Shown: positions 1 through 11,700 of the stretch, piece after piece
How the letters are laid out: every line of letters starts with the position of its first letter
How positions within the stretch are numbered: position 1 is the stretch's first letter
DNA from: Babylonia areolata
Lineage: Eukaryota; Mollusca; Gastropoda; Neogastropoda; Buccinidae
DNA length: 64,000 nucleotides
Assembly (NCBI RefSeq): GCF_041734735.1
Contig: NC_134905.1
Coordinates: 11,927,214-11,991,213 of the forward strand
Reading direction: 5' to 3'
Translations under genes and position numbers: made by a program
The notes under the pieces: model-generated
The model's database searches: none
Told to the model about the DNA's origin: nothing
What the model saw: the letters and a program-made list of their open reading frames with translations, nothing else

Positions 1-1281
1 TTAAGGTTTTCATCCAAGTGCAAAGAAAGATGACTGCTCATATATTGCACTGTAAGTAGATGATTTTTTTTTTTTTTTTAAATAATAATTCCACTGTATA
101 ACTGTTGTTACTGTGTGTGAATCAGAGAAAATCACTATGAAATCAAGTGGTTACAATCAATTCCAGGATTTCCAGTCAAATTTGTTTTCAGTGGGAGCCT
201 ATGGCCCAGTATTACATAAGAGCTTGATGGTAAACACTCTGGCTGGCTGGCTGTGTGTTGGCACCCAGCCAACAGATACCACCTACCCCTCCCCCACTGG
301 TGGCCAGCTTGACTCACCACCACTCTCCTCAACCCCCATCCATTTTCAGCTACCAAGATAGTGTCAGTGCTTGTGCTGGCAACTGGTTCATGTTCACTTG
401 ACTCCTGGACTGCTACAGACCCAGACTGATCAGTCTCAGTCACACAACTTACACTGATCACTGTTACTTTCACTCTGTTTCACGAAGTGGGTTGTAACTG
501 TTATTATCATAATCCAAAGCTGCACCGGAATCACCACCCTCACTACTACACAGGCTTCCTTCCCACTGTCCTTATCTTTCAGTATTTCCAGAGCCATTTC
601 TAAGACTTTGAAAAATGAGCCCATGTCGATCTTTGTTAGACAATACCATTTTGGCAGTGTATGCAAATGACTTGAGAATATCCTACAGCCTATAAGTCAT
701 ACAGTGCAGACCATACAAGTCCAAGGGATATAGACAATTTTCAAACATTCTGGAAGGCAAAGAAAAACAAAGCAGATTGTTTCCCTTCAAATATCAACCA
801 TAAATTGTTGACGAAAACTGCATGTGAGAGATATGTCCCATAGATGTGTAACAGTGCAATGAAGGGACGCAAGTCTAACATTGCAAAGCAAGCAAACAGT
901 TAAAACAAGTGAAAGAGAAAAAAAGAGTTAAAAGGTAAATGAAAAACAACACTTGCATCTCATTCAGTCAACATAAAATTAATCAAATCAAAAACATTTA
1001 GTGTCAGACTAAAGCCCCCATGCATTTTCATTTCTTTTGTGTTCGTTCTAGATTTTTTTTTTTTTTTAATCAAATATCAGGGACCCACTTAATGAACATG
1101 CAATGTGTCCATTCCATTTTGTTCGTCTGCTGTTGCTGCTGCGCTTAATATCATCATTACTGTTATGATCATTACTGTTGTGCTGTGCCTAATATCATTA
1201 CTATTATGATCATTACTCTTGTGCTGTGCCTCTTAGCATCACCTTTAATTATCATTATCAATACTACAGTGCTGTACTCAC
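1..1281. other. Importin-5 intron 4 sequence (partial), no gene seen
   Basis: This is taken as the start of the intron after IPO5 exon 4, because the donor GT lies at 1281-1280 on the minus strand. I looked for the next importin-5 exon on the minus strand (the family continues with an NFPGIFG-type motif) and did not find it. Short open frames are present on both strands but resemble nothing I know. The stretch has two T-tracts (65-79 and 1051-1068) and is otherwise plain AT-rich DNA. Confidence 0.5.
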
Positions 1282-1384
1282 GTAAAAATGTGCAGGGCGC
1301 TCTCCATCAGTCCTGGGTCTCCAGAGCTGGCCAACTCAAACATGAATTTCAGCACGTCCTGCCACTTGTTGGTGCCATCATCAT
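1282..1384 (-). CDS. IPO5: IPO5 exon 4
   Basis: A 103-nt exon encoding DDDGTNKWQDVLKFMFELAS and then SGDPGLMESALHIF, matching the vertebrate [20 protein letters not shown]...REAALHIF. The acceptor is the CACAG at 1389-1385; the donor is GTGAGT after TTTAC. The intron just upstream is a run of GAT codons in the same reading frame as the exon, so the acidic stretch in front of the exon is intron, not protein, if the acceptor is right. Confidence 0.87.
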
Positions 1385-1615
1385 CTGTGTCATCATCATC
1401 TTCATCGACATCATGAACATCAAAATCAACATCATCATCACTTTGATTGTATGGGTTTTGTTTGTTCATTTGACTACTCATGTTGGTGCCACCATGCCAT
1501 GTTCAGTTTTGAAAAAAAAGAGTATTAATGTACGTGTATGTGCTGTTTTGCATTCTTTACAATACCTTCATTTTTTTTATTTTGTAATATACCTTCATTT
1601 ATGCACACACACAAG

Positions 1616-1646
<31 letters not shown>

Positions 1647-3459
1647 AACAAAAAAAAACCACACACTAACACACACACACTAACAAAAACACACACACAT
1701 GCACTAATACACCCCCCCACACACACCCCCACTAGCACACACACACATCCACCCACCCACCCATCAGCACAAAATCTCTCCCAGCCCAGCCTCACCCAAC
1801 ATGTTCCTGGCAAGTTCAGCAACAGTGTCGCAGGCCTTCTTACGAATGGCGGGCATCGTCTCTTCACGGATAGCCAGCATGAGCTGCTGCTTGAGGCCAT
1901 TCTGTACTTCCTCTCCCAGCTGGGGCCACACGTCATCAAACCCCGACGAGAACATACGTCGCAGCAAGATGCACGACATCGTGCGAACCTGATTGTCCAT
2001 CAATAATAACAAAGTGAATTTAAAGAGCTCCTATTTCCCAAGGAGGGCTGTTGACATTTTACAAAAAGGGACTTAAAAGTATATACTAATTGTTATACAA
2101 CACAAAAATACACACACACACACAGCACACATAAGAGGCACACAACAAGGTAAATAATGTTCTAAACTGATTTAAAGGAGCGGATTGTCAAGGACCATTT
2201 GAACAAAATTAGTTTAATAAGATGTGGGGGAAGCCTGGTTTACCATTATTTATGAATGTATGCTGTCAACTATTCAATCATGATACTGACAGTGATATAT
2301 CTATAACTTGTAACTCAATCTGAAATGAACAAAATTGTGCAAACTTCATCTCTTATCAATATCTGGATATGCTGTTTGTTGTAGGATGTAGGGAGAAAGT
2401 CCTGTTTAAGGATTCAAATTAAAGTATCTAGATCAAAGCAGCAAAATGCATTATATCGTGCAAACCTGAAGACAGATCAATACATCTTTTTGTTAATTCA
2501 ATCAGATTTAGGAGGTAAATCCTCTGTTTAAGGATACCAATTAACCCCTAGGCTGCCTATATGACAAGATAACTTGTCAGCGCAAGCATGTACACTTCGC
2601 TGCCACAATGGCGAGATAACTCATCGAGGTATCCTGAATTCTCCTTGGTTTGTATTTAGCTCGTTGACAAAAATACTGGTAGCATTAGCTTGGGGAATCT
2701 TTCTACATTCTATTCTATTCATAGCTAGAAACCCATCTACGTCATGGGGCAGTCTTTTATTTGAACAATCTAGTTGGGTTACTGCCGCAGTGTTTTGCCT
2801 GGCTCCTCACTCGCTCAGCAAAATGTTGGACACCGTGCTCAAGATATGCAATCGTGATGCACAAAAACAACCAAGATTGCTTTCTTTAGCTGGTGCTCAG
2901 AAAGAATTAAAGCGTAAATTTGAAGGAGAAGACAGTGATAAACTCTTATTGGACGATTTGATAAAAAATAAAGAGTGTAATGAAGAGACTGGCCAGTGTT
3001 GAAGAGCAACGCTTCAGTCTTATCACTGTTTAATTTGACATGGTTCATGTTCACCATCGAATCAAATTCAAACCAAATCACATGCTACATAAAATTTCAA
3101 TTGAATGTGATCACAGTTTGCCCTTTTGCCATGAAAAAGAGCAGTGTCTGATAAATTCATGGTGTGAAAGTAGAGAAGTTGGAAGTGAACTGATTGTTTT
3201 TTGAAAGCAGAATGCAAAACAAAATGGTGGACAAATAGTTCCAGAAGCGAAAGGGTTAATCAGATGCAGGAGGGAAAAGCCCTATCTACAGATGCCAAAT
3301 TAAGTAATATCTAGTAACTGAAAATTACACAATCTATATTTTTAATTCAATGCAAAATGCATGACACTGTGCCAACTTGGCCACTAATGAACACATTCTC
3401 TTAGTTTTTGACTCACTTGTGTAAACAAAGTGAGTCTATGTTTTAACCCGGTGTTCGGT

Positions 3460-3497
<38 letters not shown>

Positions 3498-3546
3498 ATC
3501 TTCAGTTTAACTTTAACGTCTATTCACTATAAGTGTTTTTAGACGG

Positions 3547-3588
<42 letters not shown>

Positions 3589-6500
3589 GTGGTTAACTTT
3601 AACATTGACATTTTCTCTGCAAATATTTTGTCAGGTGACACCAAATTAGGCATAAAAATAGGAAAAATTCAGTTCTTTCCAGTCATCTTGTTTAAAACAA
3701 TATTGCACCTCTAGGATGGGCACAAAAATTTTTTTTAAAAAGAAGCCAAATTATATGCAAACTGCATTTACTGTTAAATTTTTTTTATTCTCTAAACTTG
3801 GCACTTTGATCTGATATTCTGACACAACAACAAGAGCAGTCATTATTATCATTTTTTGTTCAAACAGGAACTTCTTTTGCTAAGCATGGAAGTTTTATTT
3901 ATTTTGCAAACGTTTTTGGTGCAGATAGTAAAAAAGGGAAATTAATCTGTAATTAATGTTAGGAGACTTCATTTGCTTTAAACTGATCTTTCTCATCTTA
4001 AACATTACATTTTGAAATTGTACTCAATACATAAAAAAGTTTGTGTGTTTTACTCTCAGTGTACAGGGGTTTCACTATGTTCATTCGCCCAGGTGGTCTT
4101 TTCAGAAAATACTAAAATCAATACGACGAGTGGACTTTACAGATCTATTGGCTGAGCCCTGAAGGTCATGGACAAAAATCAATTGTGTACACATATTTAT
4201 ACACATTCAAAGCGTGTGCTCATATTCTTCGCGAACGCGAACGACGCCATTTTGTTTCAAGTTGTTGACCTGCCTGTTCAATCCTATATTCAATGGACAA
4301 TACATGATAACATGTGATGGAAAGTTGGAGAAGGAGACCTTCAAATATTTATTCAGAGAAAGATTTGTGAACGCCTCGTCACTTACTGGATTATGCCCCA
4401 AACTGCCATAAAAGTATCCACAGAATCAGTCAGAATTCACAGTTAAAAATTGTAAACCATGCGAGTTAATACCCTTGAACTGATCATGATGAAACGAAAA
4501 AATTTCCAGTCTTGACTTTTCTCAAAATGAAGTCCTTTTCACTTCTTACGACGTTTAGAAGTACTTGTACTTGGCTCTACATGTTATTAGTTTAACAAAA
4601 TACTAAATTTTCATATCAACTTTAAAACTATAAAACTAGAAAGAGAAATTGAATCGACCGTGTCGTACTACATTCCTGGCGGATGTAACTAAACTTGTAC
4701 ATCTATCTAGATCTAGAGAAAATGGCTAAATGTTGCAGTGTGATTGGGAGGATAGCCACGTCTCCTTTACCGTGGACTTAAAAAGAATTTTTAATTGCCC
4801 TTAAAGATTTTTTGAATGCCCAAGATACACCGCACCGGAATAATATGATTTAAACAGCGTTCTCACTGCGAATACCGCAATTGATTTATCGCCCTTTAAA
4901 AAAGTATGTTCAAATATTAAATTTTAGAACGTCAGTTAAAGGCCACGATAGTGTAATGGGTAAGATAGTTTCTTCTCACCCGAACACGCGGGGTTCGAAT
5001 CTGGTTAGGACTTTTTTTTTTTTTTTTACCCAAAGCTTTATAATAAGAAATACAGAACACATTTAACGATTAGATTTTTTTTTTAAAGTGTATCACAAGT
5101 GAGTCTTGAAGGCCTTGCCTCTCTTGTTTTCAAAATTATAATAAGGAATGACAACTGAGAAAAACTTTTTTTTTTTTAAACAAACACATAATATAAACAA
5201 GGAAACAGGCTGGGCATTTGTCAATCTTGGTAATGGATACAGTGTTGGGTGTGAACGGACAGGCCAATACAGGTGTTGTCCCTCCCATACTGTGCACTGG
5301 TGAAGTCTGACACTGGTCTGTCTGGCTTAGGGCCTTATTCCTCACTCCCTTTGCCTCGGAATGCTGGCCAAGTGTCTTTTCAAACTAGGACAGGCCAAGG
5401 ATTCACACTGACTACTGACACCAGAAAAGAAACACTCACAAAAGTAACACAATTGTGGACACAAAAATAATTTTTAAAAAAGAAAAAAGGTCAAACTCAC
5501 CTCCAAAGATGCCTCTTGATTGCGAACACATTGAATCAATAAGGCAAGTTTGGTTGTCACAGGCAGTCCTTCAAAAGTAGTCTGAAATTACACACAAATA
5601 CATGTCATGCAAGTGATGGAACTCTGACATTTTATCAGTTGTGAGTAAATCAGTAACGAAGACTTCCTTCTTCTTTTTTAGCAGGTGACAGATGTTTCTG
5701 CTCCTTCACATAAATTTTGTCAACAGGAACTTTATCTGAGAAGAAAATAAAATTATTTTTTGTGTGAAAATTTATTAATAGAACAATTTCCCCTTTCATA
5801 CTGACAGGGTGGGAACTGGTTCCTGGGCAAGATGGGACATTAAGAACCTTGATAATGGAACTACCATGGCCTGTGGCTATTCAGACCAACAGTCTTTGTG
5901 CTGGCCATTCAAATGCATCCTAGAAAGTTCACTGTTTGTAGTATATATACTAGAAGCATGGCAAGTTCCATGCAGAGCCTGTTTGTAAACATGACAAGTG
6001 TAATGCATCATCATCATGCAATTTTCTTTACAGACACTGGCCTATCACTGACATAATTGAGTGAATTTAGTATGCAGTCACTGAACAAGCCAACAAGTCC
6101 CTTTCCTAAATACTTCTCAAGCAAAGTATTTTATAACAACTTTTTACAGTCTGTTAACATTACACACTGAAAAAGAAAAGTAGGCAACAGTGTGATACAC
6201 CTAGGTAATACCTCTGGCGTTGCTCATTGAGTCATTCTGTCAATTTCTGGCCAGAGAGAGAGAGAGAGAGAAAAGACAATAAAAATTAGCAGAAATGTGT
6301 GATCAGTGTCCACTTAGGTCAAGAACCATCACTAATCAGACATAGAGGACAGTGAGAATCTAGGGGTGTAAAAAATTATGTCCACAAAGACAGACCCAAA
6401 ATTTGTGAATGCCTGCTGTGATCTTGACAATGAGTAGCGTTTGCTTAAGATAGTAATAATGATAATAATAATAATAACTGGACATGTATCAGTGCTTTCC

Positions 6501-7271
6501 TCATTACTTAAAGTACTTTACAATCCACACACACACGCATAGGAAACACACTCAGTCCTCAACTCACAGTCATTTACAATAAACATATATGCGCCTACAA
6601 ACTTGTACACAATACAAACATACATACATGCATGCATACATCCACCCATCCATCCATACATCCTCCCTTCCATCAACCCATCCATACATACATTTGATGC
6701 ACAAGCAGTACACTTACACAGTGTTACAAATATACCGACACAATCAACTAACTATTTTCATGTATGAGAGAGGGTCTGGAGGAAATGCTGCTGAAAGAGA
6801 AAAGTCTTGAGGTTAAATTTAAAGGAAGGCAGAGAGGGGCTGTGACGGACATGATGAGACAAAGAATTCAGAATTTTAAATGATATACGGGAGGAGTTTC
6901 AGTTTCAGAGTGTGCGGACTGATCCATGTATTCTATGCTACACTTTATCTGCTTTAAATTAAAATAATTTTCGAAGGGAGCAGATGCCTAATGCACACAT
7001 AAAAATGATGCACTGGTCAGCCTTTGAGAGCCATGAGACAAAACATTAACGTAAAGAAAAGTAAAATGACATAAAATGAAAAAAAACACAAAAAAACCTA
7101 ACATATAACAAAGTAAATACATCAATATATAACACAATTAGAACTGAACAGTATGCCACTTTGTTAAATTTCATTGAAGTCCATCAAACTATGAAATTAG
7201 CACAAATATGTGCATAGTAAAAAATGTTGTCAAATTTTAAGGTCCTTCACAACTGATTTCACATTCCTTTT

Positions 7272-7314
<43 letters not shown>

Positions 7315-7365
7315 ATTCAACTCTGTGTGATAGTTCACACTTGCAGTGCTGAGACAGACAGACAA

Positions 7366-7399
<34 letters not shown>

Positions 7400-7409
7400 T
7401 GTGAGTGTA

Positions 7410-7481
<72 letters not shown>

Positions 7482-8692
7482 ATTCTTTGAACTCATGATA
7501 ATGCAAACACATGCACAAAAAGTTTAAAGAAAGGAAACTTTCTATCTAAAATTATGTTTAAATAACTACTTACCGTGACCCAACTAGTGCAGACTTCAGC
7601 AGGGGTCTGACATTCCTGTCCTGTGCAAACTACTATCCGCCTATGCGGAGAAAACGAAAGTACTACTGCCGATAACCTCCCGGAAGTAGGTAACCTCCCC
7701 TTTGTCCCGCTGGCTAGCGCCCTCTTTTGACGGCAATATGCCATCACCAGCGCAGCGAGCAGGGAGAACAGGAAGCAGGGAAGACGGGAAGGTCTTAATT
7801 TTGGGTCACGGTAAGTATGTTATTTAAACGTAATTTTAGATAGAAAATTTCCTTTTAATTACACATACTTAACCGTGACCCAACAAGTGCAGAATAGCGC
7901 GACAAGGTGGAGGGCTTGCCTGTTCTACTGTCTGTGTGCTGCGATGGCCTGTTGTGCAACTACCACAGAAGCGATGCCTCTTGAGCCATCATCCCGCAGG
8001 CGTGCGACGTCTCTCAGGTAGAAGTTGATGAGGTGGCAAGGTTTTTCCAGTAGGCAGCATCCATGATGTCTTGCAGCCGTGTTGAGTGCGCTAAGGCAAG
8101 AGAAGAGGACCATGCTCTGACTTCATGTGCTCTGGCTGAGGAGGCATCAAGTCTCAATCCTATCGCCAGTGCGCTGCGATGGCCTGTTGTGTGACCACTA
8201 CAGAGGCAACGCCTCTTGAGCCATCATCCCTAAAGTGATAGATGTCCCTCAAGTAGAATTCGATGAAGGTAGAGTGTACTGTGTCAACTACGGATATCTG
8301 CAGCTGTATTGTGGGAGAGGTCTGTGGACCACAGCTGTGCTGATAAATGTAGCACAAAGAAAATCTCTTCGGTGTGTTGAATCCACACTTTACTGAGAGC
8401 CCTTCGAATCAAAGGAAGGGAAGGAAACACATACCCTATAGGGTTGTCTCACTTGAGCGCGGTTGAGCGTCAATGCAAGGAGGTGCACATGTGGTTTGAT
8501 CTGATGATTCCACATCGGTTGTGGGCCGATAGTGGAAGTGATATATGTGTTTGGAGGAAACTGTGGCATGAGACAGAGGTAGGCCACCATGCTGGGCTTG
8601 CCTGAGGCGTGACGTGACAGCCAGATCTGTAGAGCTCCTCCATGAGAGCTGACAGGCGATAGGCGCTCCCCCTGCCACTTTTCTGTCGTTGC

Positions 8693-8731
<39 letters not shown>

Positions 8732-11700
8732 CAGCACTGGCATGTTGCCTATGCATAGAAGGGCAGACATTTGGCAACAAGAGACTTGAAGTCCCTGGTG
8801 TCTCTGGGACAGGGCTGTGTAATTGCCAAGGTAGGTACCATCACGAAGGGGCATACAGAAGGCTTGGTGGCTTCTCTACCTGAGTGTGGCATGTTGGAGC
8901 AACCTGCAGAAAGTTGTCGGCAGTCAATGGCTGGGTTGGATCAGGCTGTGGGAGTGCACTTCATGTGCCCGCAGGTCACTGAGTCTCATTCTGTGGTGGA
9001 ATTCCTAATGGAAGAGGGTTTCCATGGGGAACATTTACACTGAAGGTTCTTTAGAGAAAAAGGGGACCGGATCCATGACAGGCCTCAGGCTGTGTGTGGT
9101 GCGCACTAAGTCTTGGATGGAGCAGGGCGGGGGCAGGGAGGAAAGTGGCTCTAGATGTGTTGTACTGGCCAATTACATCAAATCACTGATCTGACATGCG
9201 TTTTCAGTATGGCCAACAATAAAGTGAGAGCTGTATTATCAGCGGTTTCTGAACTGCAAAGGGAAATCATTTGCAGCTTAGTCTTTCATGAAGGACTATG
9301 TCTCTCAGACTGAAGACAAATTGCACTGGGACTTAGTGCTGTAGCCTTGACTATGTCTCTCAGACTAGAAGTCAAACTGCACTGGGACTTAAAGCTGTAG
9401 CCTTGGGGGCTAACTAGCCTTTGGGATCCGTCCCTATGGTGAGTCCTAAGGCCCTCTTGATCGAGGGACTGGGGATGCAACTTGGGCAAAACACTCTCTA
9501 CTATAAATTGTATAATCAAATTCCAGCCCGAATAGTCAGGGCAGCAGTTGCCTCCTCTGCTGTTCTGATGGTCATTGTTGTACACGACTGATTATCATGT
9601 ACTGGTCCTAGGAGGACACCAGTCAGCATGGGTAAATCAGGAAACAACTGCTGTGTGCTTGAGGGATGAAGGTGTCCACCATGCAGGTTATGTTGAAATG
9701 TAAGAAAGCTGGAAGGAGTTGATGGGGTCTTGTGGTGCAACCATGTGTCTGAAAGACATGGTGCTTGCTTCTGAAGTGACAACAAAGTCATCCTCTGACA
9801 GGCTTGAGAAGGAATGCCCATCTGTAACCACAGCAGTGGTTGTGTGTTGAGGCTGAAAGGATCGTGCATGGAAGACCAAGTGCAGAAATTGCTTTCAAAC
9901 GCCAATTGTTTGAGATATCGATGCTGGATCTCTGTTCAAGCAAGGTGACGGGGCGAACTAATGTGCTTGAATGTGGCATCTGCCGCGTCAGTATGAGTGG
10001 GCAGAAAGGTATGCCCCTGTGGGTAAAGAACAGTTCGTTGTGCTTTGTGAGACGCATCCATCCTCGTCAATATGCCTTTCTCCCGAGTGTAGAGGAAAAC
10101 AATTATTACCCAGGCCTTCTGCTACTAGTGAGGAGTGGAAGAGATGGACTTAGGGTGATTGTCTCCTGCCCAGTGGGCAGTTTTTGGGCCTGCTAAAACT
10201 TGGAAGGAATGAAGGGCATATGTGTCCGGAGTGGCACCTTTAAATTGGACTGCCTCATCCCTCCTTGTACCAGGTTAGGGCATCTCTAGCCCTGTGGGTG
10301 ATTGTTGTAGGCAAATGAGTTGGGTTGCCTTGTCCCTCCATGCACCAGGAGAGGGCATCCTTAGCCCTGTGGGTGGGAAGGGAGTGTGTGTGGGGTCCCT
10401 AAGGACCAGCCACTACTGAGATGTGAAGGAGCATACATTCAGGTGTGAATGAGGCAGTTTTGTCTGTGAGTGCAGTCGTCCTCCGAAAGCAAGGTAGGGA
10501 TGAATGTATGAAAGTGAATACATATATGTGCAAAGGGATTATAAACTTCCATCAACTCAAGTGATGATGTCAGGAATATGCCAATGACATGACAAGAGAT
10601 CGAGTCATGAGAAATAAGCGGCTGTATAAGCATACGTGTAGCGTGCACAGATATACCCAAGTAAATGGGTAAGTGTGCATAATCCGTAATGGAAAGGAGT
10701 CTGTGTATGCACCTATATATAAGAGATGTACATACGCATATGAATAAAGTGCCAGTATGTAGACACAGAGAGATCTGGGCATTGTGAACAGAATGACGCA
10801 AATGCAAGTGTGCCTATATTGCTGTGTAGGGAATCTCAATGAACAGATGTCAATGAATAGAGATAGAAATAAAAGTGTACATGTTAATATGGAAGTCGTA
10901 TGAACCTATCCCGTAAGTGCACACACATGTGTATACTGAGGGATAAGTATACATCTATAAGTGTAAATAGAAATCTGTATAAATGTAGCAAGATATTGTA
11001 TATATATCTATATCTATATCTCTGCCTGTGTATCTATATCTATATATATATATCCTTCTTTTTTTAATATAATATTTATTATTATTATTCATATATATAT
11101 ATATATATAATATATATAAATATATATAGGTGGGTTTTTTCTGTGTTTTTTTTTTTATATATATATATAATAAATCAAAAAGAACAGAAGGGGAAATATT
11201 GTGATTTATTTCCTGTTATTGTGTATAACAAGAAGAGAATGGTAATAGGGTTGGCTGCCTGCAGAGGACTGTGTGCAGGTGTGGGGGGATGAAGAACCCA
11301 AAAGTTCAGTGGCCAATACCCTGAGAAACAGCAAGGAAGGTGCAGTTGCCATGCATATTTGTTTCAAGTCCATGAATGGGCATTAGGACCCAATGAGAAA
11401 CCGAAACATTGTTGGTGGACAGCATGGGGGGCAGGAGTGACGTGCTGTGTCAGCGAAAGTAACTACAGCGTCAACCGCCTAGGTTACGAATGCGGAGTTG
11501 CCTCCCTTGGCGCCAATAATCAGCAAAAAGGATGGTGCAACGTGTCCTTGCTGTAGAGGGAGGAGTGTCATGCTGCGTGTGAGAGTCCGTGGTTCGATGC
11601 CACTGTAACTGGCACAGGTGAAAACAGCCACAAGGGGAATAATTATAATGTCCCTTAGTGCTGTGGGCATCCCAACCCGAATCGGTCGCCATCGGACACG

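Larger units (their letters stand above)
3410..5126 (+). mobile_element. Helentron-like non-autonomous element (family H), near-complete copy in IPO5 intron 2
   Basis: It starts after a T-run with a perfect hairpin at 3410-3436: arms GACTCACTT and AAGTGAGTC around a 9-base loop. The sub-terminal word GACTCACTTGTG (3410-3421) returns as its exact reverse complement at 5094-5105, close to the other end. A GT microsatellite follows the hairpin, and the interior has a tRNA-like segment. A second copy lies on the minus strand at 47974-49987, with near base-for-base similarity over about 1.6 kb. Hairpin, sub-terminal inverted repeats, microsatellite and insertion in a T-run fit the Helentron-associated (HINE) pattern; that assignment is inference. 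Confidence 0.65.

Noticed and set aside
436-666. Minus-strand 76-codon frame considered as the next IPO5 exon
   Set aside because: It does not match the expected IPO5 continuation, and no acceptor/donor pair in phase was seen.
1185-2006. A 273-codon plus-strand open frame
   Set aside because: It is antisense to IPO5 exons 3 and 4 and crosses a CA microsatellite; the minus-strand importin-5 match explains the open frame.
4935-5010. Possible tRNA gene
   Set aside because: A and B boxes are present but it lies in a repeated element with a second copy at 48.1 kb, and acceptor-stem pairing is not convincing.
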